NCBI RefSeq assembly: GCF_003284975.1
Contig: NZ_QMEU01000011.1
Coordinates: 21,689-85,688 of the forward strand
Length of the DNA: 64,000 bases
Direction: 5' to 3'
Source of the DNA: Mycobacterium colombiense
GTDB taxonomy: Bacteria; Actinomycetota; Actinomycetes; Mycobacteriales; Mycobacteriaceae
In this document: piece by piece, positions 31,724-41,804 of the stretch
Layout: each line of letters begins with the position of its first letter
Numbering within the stretch: position 1 is the stretch's first letter
Position numbers and translations under genes: made by a program
Notes under the pieces: model-generated
The model's database searches: none
Seen by the model: the letters and a program-made list of their open reading frames with translations, nothing else
Told to the model about the DNA's origin: nothing

Positions 31724-32481
31724 GCGGCGACGCGATCACCCGACCCGAGATCTGCGCGGTCGCCTGTGCCGAATTATTCCGGGACGCAGGCGAAATCATG
31801 GTCAGCCCGATGACGAACATGGCCTCGGTCGGTGCCCGGCTGGCCCGGCTGACCTTTTCGCCGGACATCCTGCTGACCGACGGCGAGGCGCAGCTGCTGG
31901 CCGAGACCCCGGCGCTAGGCGGCTCCGGAGCCCCAAACAAGATTGAGGGCTGGATGCCGTTCGGCCGCGTCTTCGAAACGCTGGCCTGGGGCCGGCGCCA
32001 CGTGGTGATGGGCGCCAATCAGGTTGACCGCTTTGGCAATCAGAACATCTCGGCGTTCGGCCCGCTGCAGCAGCCCAAGCGCCAGATGTTCGGCGTGCGC
32101 GGCGCGCCCGGCAACGCCATCAACCACGCGACCAGCTACTGGGTGGGCAACCATTCCAAGCGGGTGTTCTGCGAGAAGGTGGACGTCGTCTGCGGGATCG
32201 GCTGGGACAACGTGGACGACGACAATCCGGCGTTCCGCTTCGCCAACACCTACCGGGTGGTGTCCAACCTCGGTGTCTTCGACTTCGGCGGGCCCGGGCG
32301 CAGCATGCGGGCGGTCTCGCTGCACCCCGGCGTTTCGGCCGACGAGGTCGCCGAGAACACCTCGTTCGAGGTGCACGGCCTGGACGGCGCCGAGCAGACC
32401 CGGCTGCCCAGCGACGACGAGCTGCGCCTGATCCGCGAGGCCATCGACCCGAAATCGCTGCGCGACAGAGAGATCCGCTGA
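31720..32481 (+). CDS. ipdB: IpdB, beta subunit of COCHEA-CoA ring C hydrolase
   Basis: 253 aa from ATG 31720 (MSGDAITRPEICAVACAEL), recalled Rv3552 250 aa. CoA-transferase beta-subunit fold with LLTDGEAQLLAETPALGG and GANQVDRFGNQNISAFG. It partners IpdA, consistent with the ATGA overlap. ipdC starts 2 bp after its stop. Confidence 0.93.
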
Positions 32482-32483
32482 CG

Positions 32484-33563
32484 GTGGTTACGAAGCTGCG
32501 CACGCCGCTGACCGAGCTGGTCGGTGTCGAGCACCCGGTGGTCCAGACCGGGATGGGCTGGGTGGCCGGTGCGCGCCTGGTGTCCGCCACGGCCAACGCC
32601 GGCGGGCTGGGCATCCTGGCCTCGGCCACCATGACGCTGGACGAATTAGCGACGGCCATCGCCAAGGTCAAGGCCGCCACGGATAAGCCGTTCGGCGTGA
32701 ACATCCGCGCCGACGCCGCCGACGCCGGCGACCGCGTGGACCTGATGATCCGCGAGGGCGTCAAGGTGGCCTCCTTCGCGCTGGCGCCCAAGCAGGAGCT
32801 CATCGTGCGGCTGAAAGAGGCCGGGGCCGTGGTGATTCCGTCTATCGGCGCGGCCAAGCACGCCCGCAAGGTCGCCGGGTGGGGCGCCGATGCGATGATC
32901 GTGCAGGGCGGCGAGGGCGGTGGGCACACCGGCCCGGTCGCCACCACGCTGCTGTTGCCCTCGGTGCTCGACGCCGTGCAGGGCAGCGGGATTCCGGTGA
33001 TCGCGGCGGGCGGATTCTTCGACGGACGCGGCCTGGCGGCCGCATTGAGCTACGGCGCCGCCGGCGTCGCGATGGGCACCCGGTTCCTGCTCACCTCGGA
33101 TTCGACGGTGCCCGACGCGGTCAAACGTCGTTACCTCGAATCGGCGCTGGACGGCACGGTGGTCACCACCCGCGTGGACGGGATGCCGCACCGGGTGCTG
33201 CGCACCGGTCTGGTGGAGAAGCTGGAACGCGGTTCGCCGGTGCGGGGCCTGACCGCGGCCGTGCGCAATGCCGCCAAGTTCAAGCACATGTCGCAGATGA
33301 CCTGGAGGTCGATGATCAGCGACGGCCTGGCGATGCGGCACGGCAAGGAGCTGACCTGGTCTCAGGTGGTGATGGCGGCCAATACCCCGATGCTGTTGAA
33401 GGCCGGACTGGTTGACGGCAACACCGAGGCCGGCGTGCTGGCCTCCGGCCAGGTGGCCGGCATCCTCGAGGACCTGCCGTCGTGCGCCGAACTGATCGAG
33501 TCGATCGTGCGCGATGCGGTCCGGCACCTGCAGGCGGCGTCCGCCCTCATCGAAGGGCCATAG
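32484..33563 (+). CDS. ipdC: IpdC, nitronate-monooxygenase-like flavin oxidoreductase
   Basis: 359 aa from GTG 32484, 2 bp after ipdB (recalled Rv3553, 355 aa). 2-nitropropane-dioxygenase-like TIM barrel binding FMN: HPVVQTGMGWVAGARLVSATANAGGLG, then MIVQGGEGGGHTG and IAAGGFFDGRGLAAALSYGAAGVAMGTRF. In the HIP pathway it acts in oxidising the opened C-ring intermediate. It is last of the echA20 operon. Beyond it the synteny with M. tuberculosis (fdxB) breaks. Confidence 0.92.
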   Translation: MVTKLRTPLTELVGVEHPVVQTGMGWVAGARLVSATANAGGLGILASATMTLDELATAIAKVKAATDKPFGVNIRADAADAGDRVDLMIREGVKVASFALAPKQELIVRLKEAGAVVIPSIGAAKHARKVAGWGADAMIVQGGEGGGHTGPVATTLLLPSVLDAVQGSGIPVIAAGGFFDGRGLAAALSYGAAGVAMGTRFLLTSDSTVPDAVKRRYLESALDGTVVTTRVDGMPHRVLRTGLVEKLERGSPVRGLTAAVRNAAKFKHMSQMTWRSMISDGLAMRHGKELTWSQVVMAANTPMLLKAGLVDGNTEAGVLASGQVAGILEDLPSCAELIESIVRDAVRHLQAASALIEGP

Positions 33564-33581
33564 CACTTCGATAAAGCGCCT

Positions 33582-33640
33582 AGCTAAATCCATGCATAAT
33601 TAAGCTATACTCTTCAAATGGCTCGGATGAAGCTAAATCC
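33582..33640 (+). promoter_or_regulatory. AT-rich promoter region with AGCTA repeats upstream of the SatD-like gene
   Basis: AGCTAAATCC occurs at 33582-33591 and again at 33631-33640, with a third AGCTA at 33603-33607. TATACT at 33606-33611 is a candidate -10 box, 6 bp before the ATG at 33618. Spacing of 21 and 28 bp between repeats could suit an operator, perhaps for the encoded HTH protein (inference). Confidence 0.4.
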
Positions 33641-34265
33641 TTCATCGCGGGCGACGCTCATCGGAGACGTCGTCGGTTCCCGGCGCGCCACCGACCGCTC
33701 GAAGCTACATGGGAGCCTGGCGGCCGCCCTGCGACACGTCGCCACCGAAGCGATCGGTCCGCCCGCGTTCACAGTCGGCGACGAGTTCCAGGGTAGCTAC
33801 CCGACCGTCGGCTCCGCGATCGATGCCGCCCTGACACTGCGGCTGGCCGTCGCCCCCGACATCGACGTCCGGTTCGGCATCGGGTGGGGCTCGGTCACCA
33901 TCCTCGATGCCGCCGCGGGAATCCAGGACGGCCCGGGCTGGTGGACCGCCCGTGAGGCCATTCAGCACACCGCGGAGGCGCAGCGGCAGCCCGGCTTGAC
34001 GCTGGTACGCACGACGTTTCGGGCCGAGGCCGGCACCCGCGGCGACGTCGCCGCCGTCAACGCCGCCCTGATCTGTCGGGACCATCTGCTTGGATCGCTC
34101 GATGAACGGTCATTGCGGATAGTGAGGGGCTTGATGACGGGCCGGACCAAAAAGGAGCTCGCCGCCGAAGAGGGCATCAGCCCGTCGGCGGTGTCCCAGC
34201 GCGCGAGCCGCGATGGCCTGGACCTGATTGTGCTTGCCAGTCAATACCTTCGGAGCCTGCCGTGA
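33618..34265 (+). CDS. SatD family protein with C-terminal HTH
   Basis: 215 aa. The N-terminal part (RATLIGDVVGSRRATDRSKLH, FTVGDEFQGSY, DVRFGIGWGSV) has the SatD-family pattern. The C-terminal about 50 aa look like a helix-turn-helix (LMTGRTKKELAAEEGISPSAVSQR). Molecular function is unknown; the family often neighbours DUF3307 membrane proteins, as here. Its stop overlaps the next start by 4 nt. The AT-rich promoter and absence from the syntenic M. tuberculosis locus suggest acquisition. No KstR or KstR2 site is adjacent. Confidence 0.75.
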   Translation: MARMKLNPSSRATLIGDVVGSRRATDRSKLHGSLAAALRHVATEAIGPPAFTVGDEFQGSYPTVGSAIDAALTLRLAVAPDIDVRFGIGWGSVTILDAAAGIQDGPGWWTAREAIQHTAEAQRQPGLTLVRTTFRAEAGTRGDVAAVNAALICRDHLLGSLDERSLRIVRGLMTGRTKKELAAEEGISPSAVSQRASRDGLDLIVLASQYLRSLP

Positions 34266-35002
34266 GCGCCGTCGCGGTCTTTCTCATCGCCCTCGGCGTC
34301 GCCGACCTCAGTCGGCGTGCGGTCGGTGCGCTATGGCCACCGCTGCTGGCCGGGCCGGTGGTGGTGCTGGCGTGCGCGGGACTGGGCGCCCTGTGGCGTG
34401 CCGGCGACATCGCGCTGCTCGTGCTGGCCGCCGCGGCGGTGGTGGCGTGGGAATGGCTTTGCGCGCGAAGCGAACTCAGCGGCGAACACCAAATCGCTCC
34501 GCTGGCGGTGTTCGGCGGCGCGCTGGCGGTGCTGGCCCTGTTATCCGGCTGGTCCTCGCCGGGCGGCGGCGTCGTCGCGCGGTGGTCGGCCTGGGTTCAC
34601 CTGCCACTCAGCCATGTCACGCCCGCCCGGTTGCTGATGCTCGTCGGCGTGATGCTGGTTCAGTTCGCCACCGCCAATCAGTTGGTGCGCCTGGTGCTCG
34701 GCTCAGTGGGGGCGGTGCGTCCACCCGGTGAGCCGCAGCCGTCGGATCGGCTCAGGGGCGGCCGGCTGCTGGGGCCGCTGGAGCGGCTGCTGATTCTGAG
34801 CCTCGGCGTCGGCGGCCAGGTGGCCGCGGCCAGCGCCGTCGTCGCGGCCAAGGGCATTATCCGATTCCCGGAATTGAACGCCCAGACCAACCGCAACAAC
34901 GGCGTCGGCATCGACGAGGTGACCGAGTACTTCTTGGTCGGCAGCTTCACGAGTTGGCTGCTCGCCCTGGGCGGCATCGCCCTGGTGGTGGCGACCCGGT
35001 AG
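34262..35002 (+). CDS. DUF3307-like polytopic membrane protein, SatD partner
   Basis: 246 aa with five or so hydrophobic segments (about residues 1-20, 25-45, 50-68, 80-98, 120-150, 180-200, 225-245). The C-terminal block LLGPLERLLILSLGVGGQVAAASAVVAAKGIIRFPEL ... EYFLVGSFTSWLLA resembles the DUF3307 proteins encoded next to SatD in other bacteria. GTG start 34262 overlaps the SatD stop. The role is unknown; a two-component membrane/regulator module is a reasonable guess only. Confidence 0.7.
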   Translation: MSAVAVFLIALGVADLSRRAVGALWPPLLAGPVVVLACAGLGALWRAGDIALLVLAAAAVVAWEWLCARSELSGEHQIAPLAVFGGALAVLALLSGWSSPGGGVVARWSAWVHLPLSHVTPARLLMLVGVMLVQFATANQLVRLVLGSVGAVRPPGEPQPSDRLRGGRLLGPLERLLILSLGVGGQVAAASAVVAAKGIIRFPELNAQTNRNNGVGIDEVTEYFLVGSFTSWLLALGGIALVVATR

Positions 35003-35041
35003 GCGGCCGAACCCGGTAAAAGGTTGTCCGAGAGTTATTTC

Positions 35042-35069
35042 ACGACGCGACATGCGGTTGACGCGTCGT
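35042..35069. terminator. Inverted repeat between DUF3307-like gene and fadA6
   Basis: ACGACGCG (35042-35049) pairs perfectly with CGCGTCGT (35062-35069) over a 12-nt loop, between two converging genes. It is a likely bidirectional terminator without a U tract. Confidence 0.5.
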
Positions 35070-35109
35070 AGCTTTCACGCCGGGCGACAGAAGCGAGTGC
35101 TGCACGAGG

Positions 35110-36270
35110 TCAGAGGCGCTCGATGATCGTGACGTTGGCCGTGCCGCCGCCCTCGCACATCGTCTGCAGCCCGTAGCGGCCACCGATGCGCTCCAGCTCG
35201 TTGAGCATGGTGGTGAACAACTTGGCGCCGGTGGCACCCAGCGGGTGGCCGAGCGCGATCGCGCCGCCGTTGGGGTTGACCTTCTCCGGGTCGGCCTTGA
35301 TCTCCTTGAGCCACGCCAACACCACCGGCGCGAACGCCTCGTTGATCTCGACGGTGTCGATGTCGTCGATCGACAGCCCGGTCTTGTCCAGCGCGTAGCG
35401 GGTCGCCGGGATGGGCCCGGTCAGCATGAACACCGGGTCGGCGCCGCGGGCGCTGATGTGGTGGATGCGCGCCCGCGGCGTCAGGTTGTGCTCCTTGACG
35501 GCCTTTTCCGACGCCAGCAGCACGGCGCTGGCACCGTCGGAGATCTGGCTGGCCATGGCCGCGGTCAGCCGGCCGCCCTCAACCAGCGGCTTGAGCCCGG
35601 CCATCTTCTCCAGCGACGACTCGCGCGGCCCCTCGTCAACCCGGAACGGCCCGGATTCCGTTTCCACGGTGATGATTTCGTTGTCGAAGTGGCCGCCGCG
35701 AATGGCCGCGAAAGCGCGCTCGTGGCTGGTCAGCGCGTAGCGCTCCATCTCCTCGCGGGACAGGTTCCACTTCTCCGCGATCAGCTCCGAGCCGCGGAAC
35801 TGCGAGATCTCCTGGTCGCCGTAGCGGTGCAGCCACTGCTTGGATTCGTTTGTCGGTGAGGTGAATCCGAATTGCTCGCCGACCGTCATAGCCGACGAGA
35901 TCGGGATCTGGCTCATGTTCTGCACGCCGCCGGCGACGATCAGATCGGCTGTGCCGGACAGGACCGCTTGCGCGCCGAAGGAAATGGCCTGCTGGCTGGA
36001 GCCGCACTGCCGGTCGACGGTGACGCCGGGAACCTCTTCGGGATAGCCGGCGGCCAGCCACGAGAGCCGGGCGATGTTGCCGGCCTGCGCGCCGATCGCA
36101 TCGACACAGCCGGCGATCACGTCGTCGACGGCGGCGGGATCGACGCCGACCCGGTCGAGCAGGCCGCGCCAGCCCAGGGCACCGAGATCCACCGGGTGAA
36201 TTCCGGCCAGCGACCCGCCGCGCTTGCCGACCGCGGTACGCACAGCGTCGATGACGTACGCCTCAGTCAT
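35110..36270 (-). CDS. fadA6: Thiolase FadA6
   Basis: 386 aa from ATG 36270 (MTEAYVIDAVRTAVGK), equal to the recalled Rv3556c, with AAAGGAGGAG upstream. Catalytic Cys in DRQCGSSQQ near residue 92, [16 protein letters not shown] and C-terminal TMCEGGGTAN. It performs thiolysis in the C/D-ring (HIP) branch. It starts 1 bp after the kstR2 stop, so the two are co-transcribed under KstR2 autoregulation. Confidence 0.94.
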   Translation of the reverse strand: MTEAYVIDAVRTAVGKRGGSLAGIHPVDLGALGWRGLLDRVGVDPAAVDDVIAGCVDAIGAQAGNIARLSWLAAGYPEEVPGVTVDRQCGSSQQAISFGAQAVLSGTADLIVAGGVQNMSQIPISSAMTVGEQFGFTSPTNESKQWLHRYGDQEISQFRGSELIAEKWNLSREEMERYALTSHERAFAAIRGGHFDNEIITVETESGPFRVDEGPRESSLEKMAGLKPLVEGGRLTAAMASQISDGASAVLLASEKAVKEHNLTPRARIHHISARGADPVFMLTGPIPATRYALDKTGLSIDDIDTVEINEAFAPVVLAWLKEIKADPEKVNPNGGAIALGHPLGATGAKLFTTMLNELERIGGRYGLQTMCEGGGTANVTIIERL

Positions 36271-36271
36271 T

Positions 36272-36874
36272 TCAGACTCCTCCTTTGGTGATCCCGCCAA
36301 GCACGATGGCGAGATATTGCTGGCCCACCTGCTCCGCGGTGAGCGGTCCGCCGGGTTGATACCAGCGCACCGACACCCAGGTGGTGTCACGGATGAAGCG
36401 GTAGATCAGGTCGACGTCGAGGTCGGGCCGGAAGTAGCCCTGTTCGACGCCCTGATTGAGCAACTCGAGCCACATCTTGCGCTGTTGCCGGTTCATGTCC
36501 TCGATGTAGGAAAACCGGGGCTGGGACAACAACCGCTGGGCTTCGTCCTGGTAGATGACGACCTGCGCGTGCCGGTGCTCGATCGCCTCGAACGACGCCA
36601 TGAACAGCCCCTTGAGCCGCTCCAGGGGGTTGGCCTCGCTGTCGACGATTTCCCGATAGCGCGCGAACAGCCAGTCCAGGAAACTGCGCAACAGCTCGTC
36701 GACCATCTCCTCCTTGGAGGAGAAGTGGTGATACAGGCTGCCGGACAGGATGCCGGCGCTGTCGGCGATGTCCCGGACGGTGGTGGCGCGCAATCCACGC
36801 TCGGCGAACATGGTCGCGGCAAGCTCCAGTAGCTCGTCTCGCCGGCTGTTCGCCTGACCGGGCACTCGGTCCAC
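36272..36874 (-). CDS. kstR2: TetR-family repressor KstR2
   Basis: 200 aa, the same length as Rv3557c and nearly identical in the recognition region (ERGLRATTVRDIADSAGILSGSLYHHF, HTH at about residues 25-50). The ligand in M. tuberculosis is HIP-CoA, which releases the repressor from the C/D-ring operons. The GTG start encodes MDRVPGQANSRR. It carries its own operator 15 bp upstream (36890-36903), so it is autoregulated, and it precedes fadA6. Confidence 0.95.
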   Translation of the reverse strand: MDRVPGQANSRRDELLELAATMFAERGLRATTVRDIADSAGILSGSLYHHFSSKEEMVDELLRSFLDWLFARYREIVDSEANPLERLKGLFMASFEAIEHRHAQVVIYQDEAQRLLSQPRFSYIEDMNRQQRKMWLELLNQGVEQGYFRPDLDVDLIYRFIRDTTWVSVRWYQPGGPLTAEQVGQQYLAIVLGGITKGGV

Positions 36875-36889
36875 CCGTTCAGCGTATCA

Positions 36890-36903
36890 ACCAAGCGCTT
36901 GCT
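36890..36903. promoter_or_regulatory. KstR2 operator upstream of kstR2
   Basis: ACCAAGCGCTTGCT matches AnCAAGnnCTTGnT, 15 bp upstream of the kstR2 GTG. Confidence 0.87.
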
Positions 36904-36950
36904 TGGCCACCGAGGCCTCGGTTTCCCATCCGCGGCCGGCGTCAAGAGCG

Positions 36951-38123
36951 TCAGCGCAGCGAGACCACCGGCGGATTCTGCGACTCGTCGGCGTTGCCGG
37001 ACACGAAGGTGTTGACGACGCTCGTCTTGGTGCCACCCGACCGGGTCTGGGCCGTCAGCGGGAAGTTGACCGACCCGGAGAACGACGCCTCGAGCCGGAA
37101 GGGATCGAACAGGTTGATCTTGAGGCCACTGATGTCCGGTTTGCCCCAGGCGGCGGTCCCGTCCACCAGGTCGTAGTCGAAGGCGTGCTGCGGGCAGTCG
37201 GCCGGTCGCAGTTGGGTCGAGTTCGCGCAACTCGCCAGCGCCGCCGATATCGCGGAGCTGGTCGCGGCCAACCCCTTGTCGCTGAGTTTAAATTCCAGGT
37301 CGTTGAAGTACGCGCCCGATGTCGTCAGATTGTCAAGCAGGAAGGGCTTTTTCGTGTTGACGGCCAGATTCGGGTTGCTGCTGGATACGTCCAGCCAACC
37401 GGGGAAGACGTAGACCGGCGCGGTGCCGACGGGCTTGCCGAAGAACGTCGCCGTTTTGACGGCGGCCTGCTCGATGCCCGCGTTCAGCGTGTCCACCTTG
37501 ATCGCGGCGTGGTCGAGTTTCCAGTCGCTGCCCGCCTTCTTGATCGACATGGTCACGTCCGAGGTGTTGTCGCCGAATTTCGCCGACACGTGCACCTGCC
37601 CGAAACCGAAACCGCGCGCGGAATTGTCGTCGAGGATCTTGATGTCGGTGATCGGCCACCGCGCGATCTGCCGCTTGAGGATGTCGTCGGTCAGGAACTC
37701 CTTCGACGCCGGCTGATCGGTGCTGTAGGACAGCGCGGCCTGCGCATCACCGCGGGCCAGCGCCTCGAGGTAACCCTTGGCGGCATCACCGGCGCTGCCC
37801 GACCCGCCGCCGCCGCTGACCGCGATCACGATGATGACGACCACGACGAGCACCGCGGCGGCCACGCTCAGCCCGATGATCCACGGCTTGCGATTGCGTT
37901 GCCCGGGACCGCCCTGCGGCCCGTTGAACTGGGCGACGGTGACCGGTGGCGGCGAGGGCCACGCCCCGTACGCGGGCTGCCCGAACGGGGTTGGCTGACC
38001 CCCTTGACCCCACTGCTGCGGCCAACCCGCGTCGGATTGCCACGGGGCACCCGGTGGCTGGCCGGGTGTGCTTGCGGGAGGCGGGTTCTCACCCCACGGT
38101 CGCTGACCCGGTCCGTCGCTCAC
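36951..38123 (-). CDS. Membrane-anchored protein with Pro/Gly-rich N-terminus, function unknown
   Basis: 390 aa. Residues 1-78 are Pro/Gln/Gly-rich and cytoplasmic (GQPPGAPWQSDAGWPQQWG). One membrane helix lies at about 80-103 (KPWIIGLSVAAAVLVVVVIIVIAVSGG). The rest is probably extracytoplasmic: a DUF4878-like start (GDAAKGYLEALARGDAQAALSYSTDQ) and a long beta-rich part. Two Cys (CANSTQLRPADC) may pair. I recall no counterpart in M. tuberculosis, which has PPE64 here. No steroid operator was found in front of it. Confidence 0.78.
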   Translation of the reverse strand: MSDGPGQRPWGENPPPASTPGQPPGAPWQSDAGWPQQWGQGGQPTPFGQPAYGAWPSPPPVTVAQFNGPQGGPGQRNRKPWIIGLSVAAAVLVVVVIIVIAVSGGGGSGSAGDAAKGYLEALARGDAQAALSYSTDQPASKEFLTDDILKRQIARWPITDIKILDDNSARGFGFGQVHVSAKFGDNTSDVTMSIKKAGSDWKLDHAAIKVDTLNAGIEQAAVKTATFFGKPVGTAPVYVFPGWLDVSSSNPNLAVNTKKPFLLDNLTTSGAYFNDLEFKLSDKGLAATSSAISAALASCANSTQLRPADCPQHAFDYDLVDGTAAWGKPDISGLKINLFDPFRLEASFSGSVNFPLTAQTRSGGTKTSVVNTFVSGNADESQNPPVVSLR

Positions 38124-38205
38124 TGCACCCTCCCACCTGCGTCAACCGCGTTGGTCGACAATTGTAAACACGTCGCGGACCGGCGCTAGTCAGCGATGTC
38201 GCAGC

Positions 38206-38990
38206 TCACGGATGCTGACTGGACACCGAGATGACCTCGCCGGTCAGGTAGCTGGAGTAGTCGCTGGCGAGGAACGCGATGGTGGCCGCGACCTCCCATG
38301 GTTCGGCGGCCCGCCCGAAGGCTTCGCCGGCCGACAGCCGGTCGAGCAGATCGGCCGACGACGTCTTCTCCAAAAACTTGTGCCGCGCGATGCTCGGCGA
38401 CACCGCGTTGATCCGCACGTCGTACTCCGCGGCTTCGATTGCGCTGCAACGGGTCAGCGCCATCACGCCGGCCTTGGCGGCGGCATAGTGCGCCTGCGAG
38501 TGCTGAGCCCGCCAGCCCAGGACGCTGGCGTTGTTGACGATCACCCCGCCGTGCGGCGCGTCACGGAAGTAGCGCAGCGCCGCGCGCGTGGCGCGAAACA
38601 CCGACGTCAGGGTGACGTCCAGGACGCGGTCCCACTCCTCGTCGGTCATGTCGACCACTGGCGTCTGCCCGCCCAGCCCGGCGTTGTTGACCAGGACGTC
38701 GACGCGTCCCATCCGCGCGGTCGCCGATGCGAACAGCGCATCGATCTGCGCGGTCGACGTCACGTCGCACAGCACGCTTTCGACCCTGCCCTGGCCGAGC
38801 GCGGTGAGCTGGTCGGCGGTCTCCCCCAACCTTCGTTCGTGGTGATCCGAGATCACCACGTCGGCACCCTCGGCCAGCGCCCGTCGTGCCGTCGAGGCGC
38901 CGATGCCGGTGCCCGCGGCGGCGGTGACGACCACCACCTTGCCCTGCAGAAGGCCGTGTCCGGCAATCTCTTTGGGGGCTTCGGACAGGC

Positions 38991-38994
<4 letters not shown>
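38206..38994 (-). CDS. ipdF: Short-chain dehydrogenase IpdF
   Basis: 262 aa, equal to the recalled Rv3559c. Cofactor loop TAAAGTGIGASTA, VLVNNAGLG, catalytic HYAAAKAG with Ser in NNASVLG. In M. tuberculosis IpdF oxidises the 5-hydroxyl of 5-OH-HIP-CoA-type intermediates. Its start overlaps the fadE30 stop by 4 nt. Both lie behind the KstR2 operator at 40157. Confidence 0.92.
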
Positions 38995-40139
<1,145 letters not shown>

Positions 40140-40156
40140 GCCCTGTAGGCTAACCT

Positions 40157-40170
40157 ACCAAGCACTTGCT
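40157..40170. promoter_or_regulatory. KstR2 operator between fadE30 and fadD3
   Basis: ACCAAGCACTTGCT matches AnCAAGnnCTTGnT. It is 17 bp from the fadE30 start and 89 bp from fadD3. Confidence 0.86.
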
Positions 40171-40259
40171 TTGTAGCTCGGTGATGATGCGCGCCGCGGG
40201 GCGGAGCGCGGAGAAACCGGGCGATCGACATCGCGCCAGCGCCGCCACAGGAGCATCCC

Positions 40260-41804
40260 ATGACCAACGATCCGCGCACGGTGCCCGCGGCGCTGGATCG
40301 TTTCGCGAGCCGCCTGCCCGATCACGACGCGCTGATCACCGACGAACGGTCCTTCACCGCCGCCGGCCTGCGCGACGAGGTGTACCGCGCGGCCGCCGCC
40401 CTGATCGATCTGGGCGTGCGGGCGGGTGACCGGGTGGCCGTCTGGTCGCCGAACACCTGGCACTGGGTGGTGGCCTGCCTGGCAATCCACCACGCCGGGG
40501 CCGCGATGGTGCCGCTGAACACCCGCTACACCGCCGCCGAGGCCAGCGACATCCTGGCCCGCACCGGCGCTCCGGTGCTGTTCGGCATGGGCCGCTTCCT
40601 GGGCCACGATCGCCTGGCCGACCTGGACCGCGCGGCGCTGCCCGCGCTGCGGCACATCGTGCGGATACCGATCGATGCCGACGATCCTGTCCCGGGGACC
40701 TGGGACGAGTTCATCGCCCGCGGCACCGACCTCGACGCGGTCGCCGCTCGCGCGCTCGCCGTCATGCCCGACGACGTCAGCGACATCCTCTTCACGTCCG
40801 GCACCACCGGCCGCAGCAAAGGCGTGCTGTGCGCCCACCGGCAGTCGCTGTCGGCCTCGGCGTCCTGGGCGGCCAACGGCAAGATCACCAGCGACGACCG
40901 CTACCTGTGCATCAACCCGTTCTTCCACAACTTCGGCTACAAGGCCGGCATCCTGGCGTGCCTGCAGACCGGTGCGACGCTGATCCCCCACCTCACCTTC
41001 GACCCGCTGCGCGCGCTGCAGGCCATCGAACGACATCGCATCACCGTGCTGCCCGGGCCGCCCACCATCTACCAGACCCTGCTCGACCACCCGGCGCGCA
41101 ACGATTACGACCTGAGCTCGCTGCGGTTCGCGGTGACCGGCGCGGCGACCGTGCCGGTGGTGCTGGTCGAGCGCATGCAATCCGAACTCGACATCGACAT
41201 CGTGCTGACCGCCTACGGGCTGACCGAGGCCAACGGCATGGGCACCATGTGCCGCGCCGACGACGACGCGGTCACCGTGGCCACCACCTGCGGCCGCCCG
41301 TTCGCCGACTTCGAGTTGCGCATCGACGCCTTGGCCCCCGGGGAGCCGGGCGAGGTGTTGCTGCGCGGGCCGAACGTGATGCTGGGCTACCTGGAAGACC
41401 CCGAGGCCACCGCGGCCGCCATCGACGCCGACGGGTGGCTGCACACCGGTGACATCGGCGCCGTCGACGCGGCCGGCAACCTGCGCATCACCGATCGGCT
41501 GAAAGACATGTACATCTGCGGTGGGTTCAACGTCTACCCCGCCGAGGTCGAGCAGGTGCTGGCCCGGATGGACGGCGTGGCCGACGCCGCGGTGATCGGA
41601 GTTCCCGACGAGCGGCTCGGCGAGGTGGGCCGGGCATACCTGGTGACCCGGCCCGGCGCCCAGCTCGACGAGCAATCCGTGATCGCTTACACCCGTGAAC
41701 ATCTGGCGAACTTCAAGGCACCGCGGTCGGTGCGGTTCGTCGACGCGTTGCCGCGCAATGCCGGCGGCAAGGTGGTCAAACCACAACTGCGAGAGCTGGA
41801 CTGA
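40260..41804 (+). CDS. fadD3: HIP-CoA synthetase FadD3
   Basis: 514 aa (recalled Rv3561, 507 aa). Adenylate-forming enzyme: ILFTSGTTGRSKGVL (P loop) near residue 180, TAYGLTEANGMG, and C-terminal NAGGKVVKPQL with the adenylation Lys. It activates the propionate side chain of HIP with CoA, the entry to C/D-ring breakdown and the step that makes the KstR2 ligand. An AGGAG lies 6-7 nt before the ATG. The fadE31 start shares a base with its TGA. Confidence 0.94.
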   Translation: MTNDPRTVPAALDRFASRLPDHDALITDERSFTAAGLRDEVYRAAAALIDLGVRAGDRVAVWSPNTWHWVVACLAIHHAGAAMVPLNTRYTAAEASDILARTGAPVLFGMGRFLGHDRLADLDRAALPALRHIVRIPIDADDPVPGTWDEFIARGTDLDAVAARALAVMPDDVSDILFTSGTTGRSKGVLCAHRQSLSASASWAANGKITSDDRYLCINPFFHNFGYKAGILACLQTGATLIPHLTFDPLRALQAIERHRITVLPGPPTIYQTLLDHPARNDYDLSSLRFAVTGAATVPVVLVERMQSELDIDIVLTAYGLTEANGMGTMCRADDDAVTVATTCGRPFADFELRIDALAPGEPGEVLLRGPNVMLGYLEDPEATAAAIDADGWLHTGDIGAVDAAGNLRITDRLKDMYICGGFNVYPAEVEQVLARMDGVADAAVIGVPDERLGEVGRAYLVTRPGAQLDEQSVIAYTREHLANFKAPRSVRFVDALPRNAGGKVVKPQLRELD

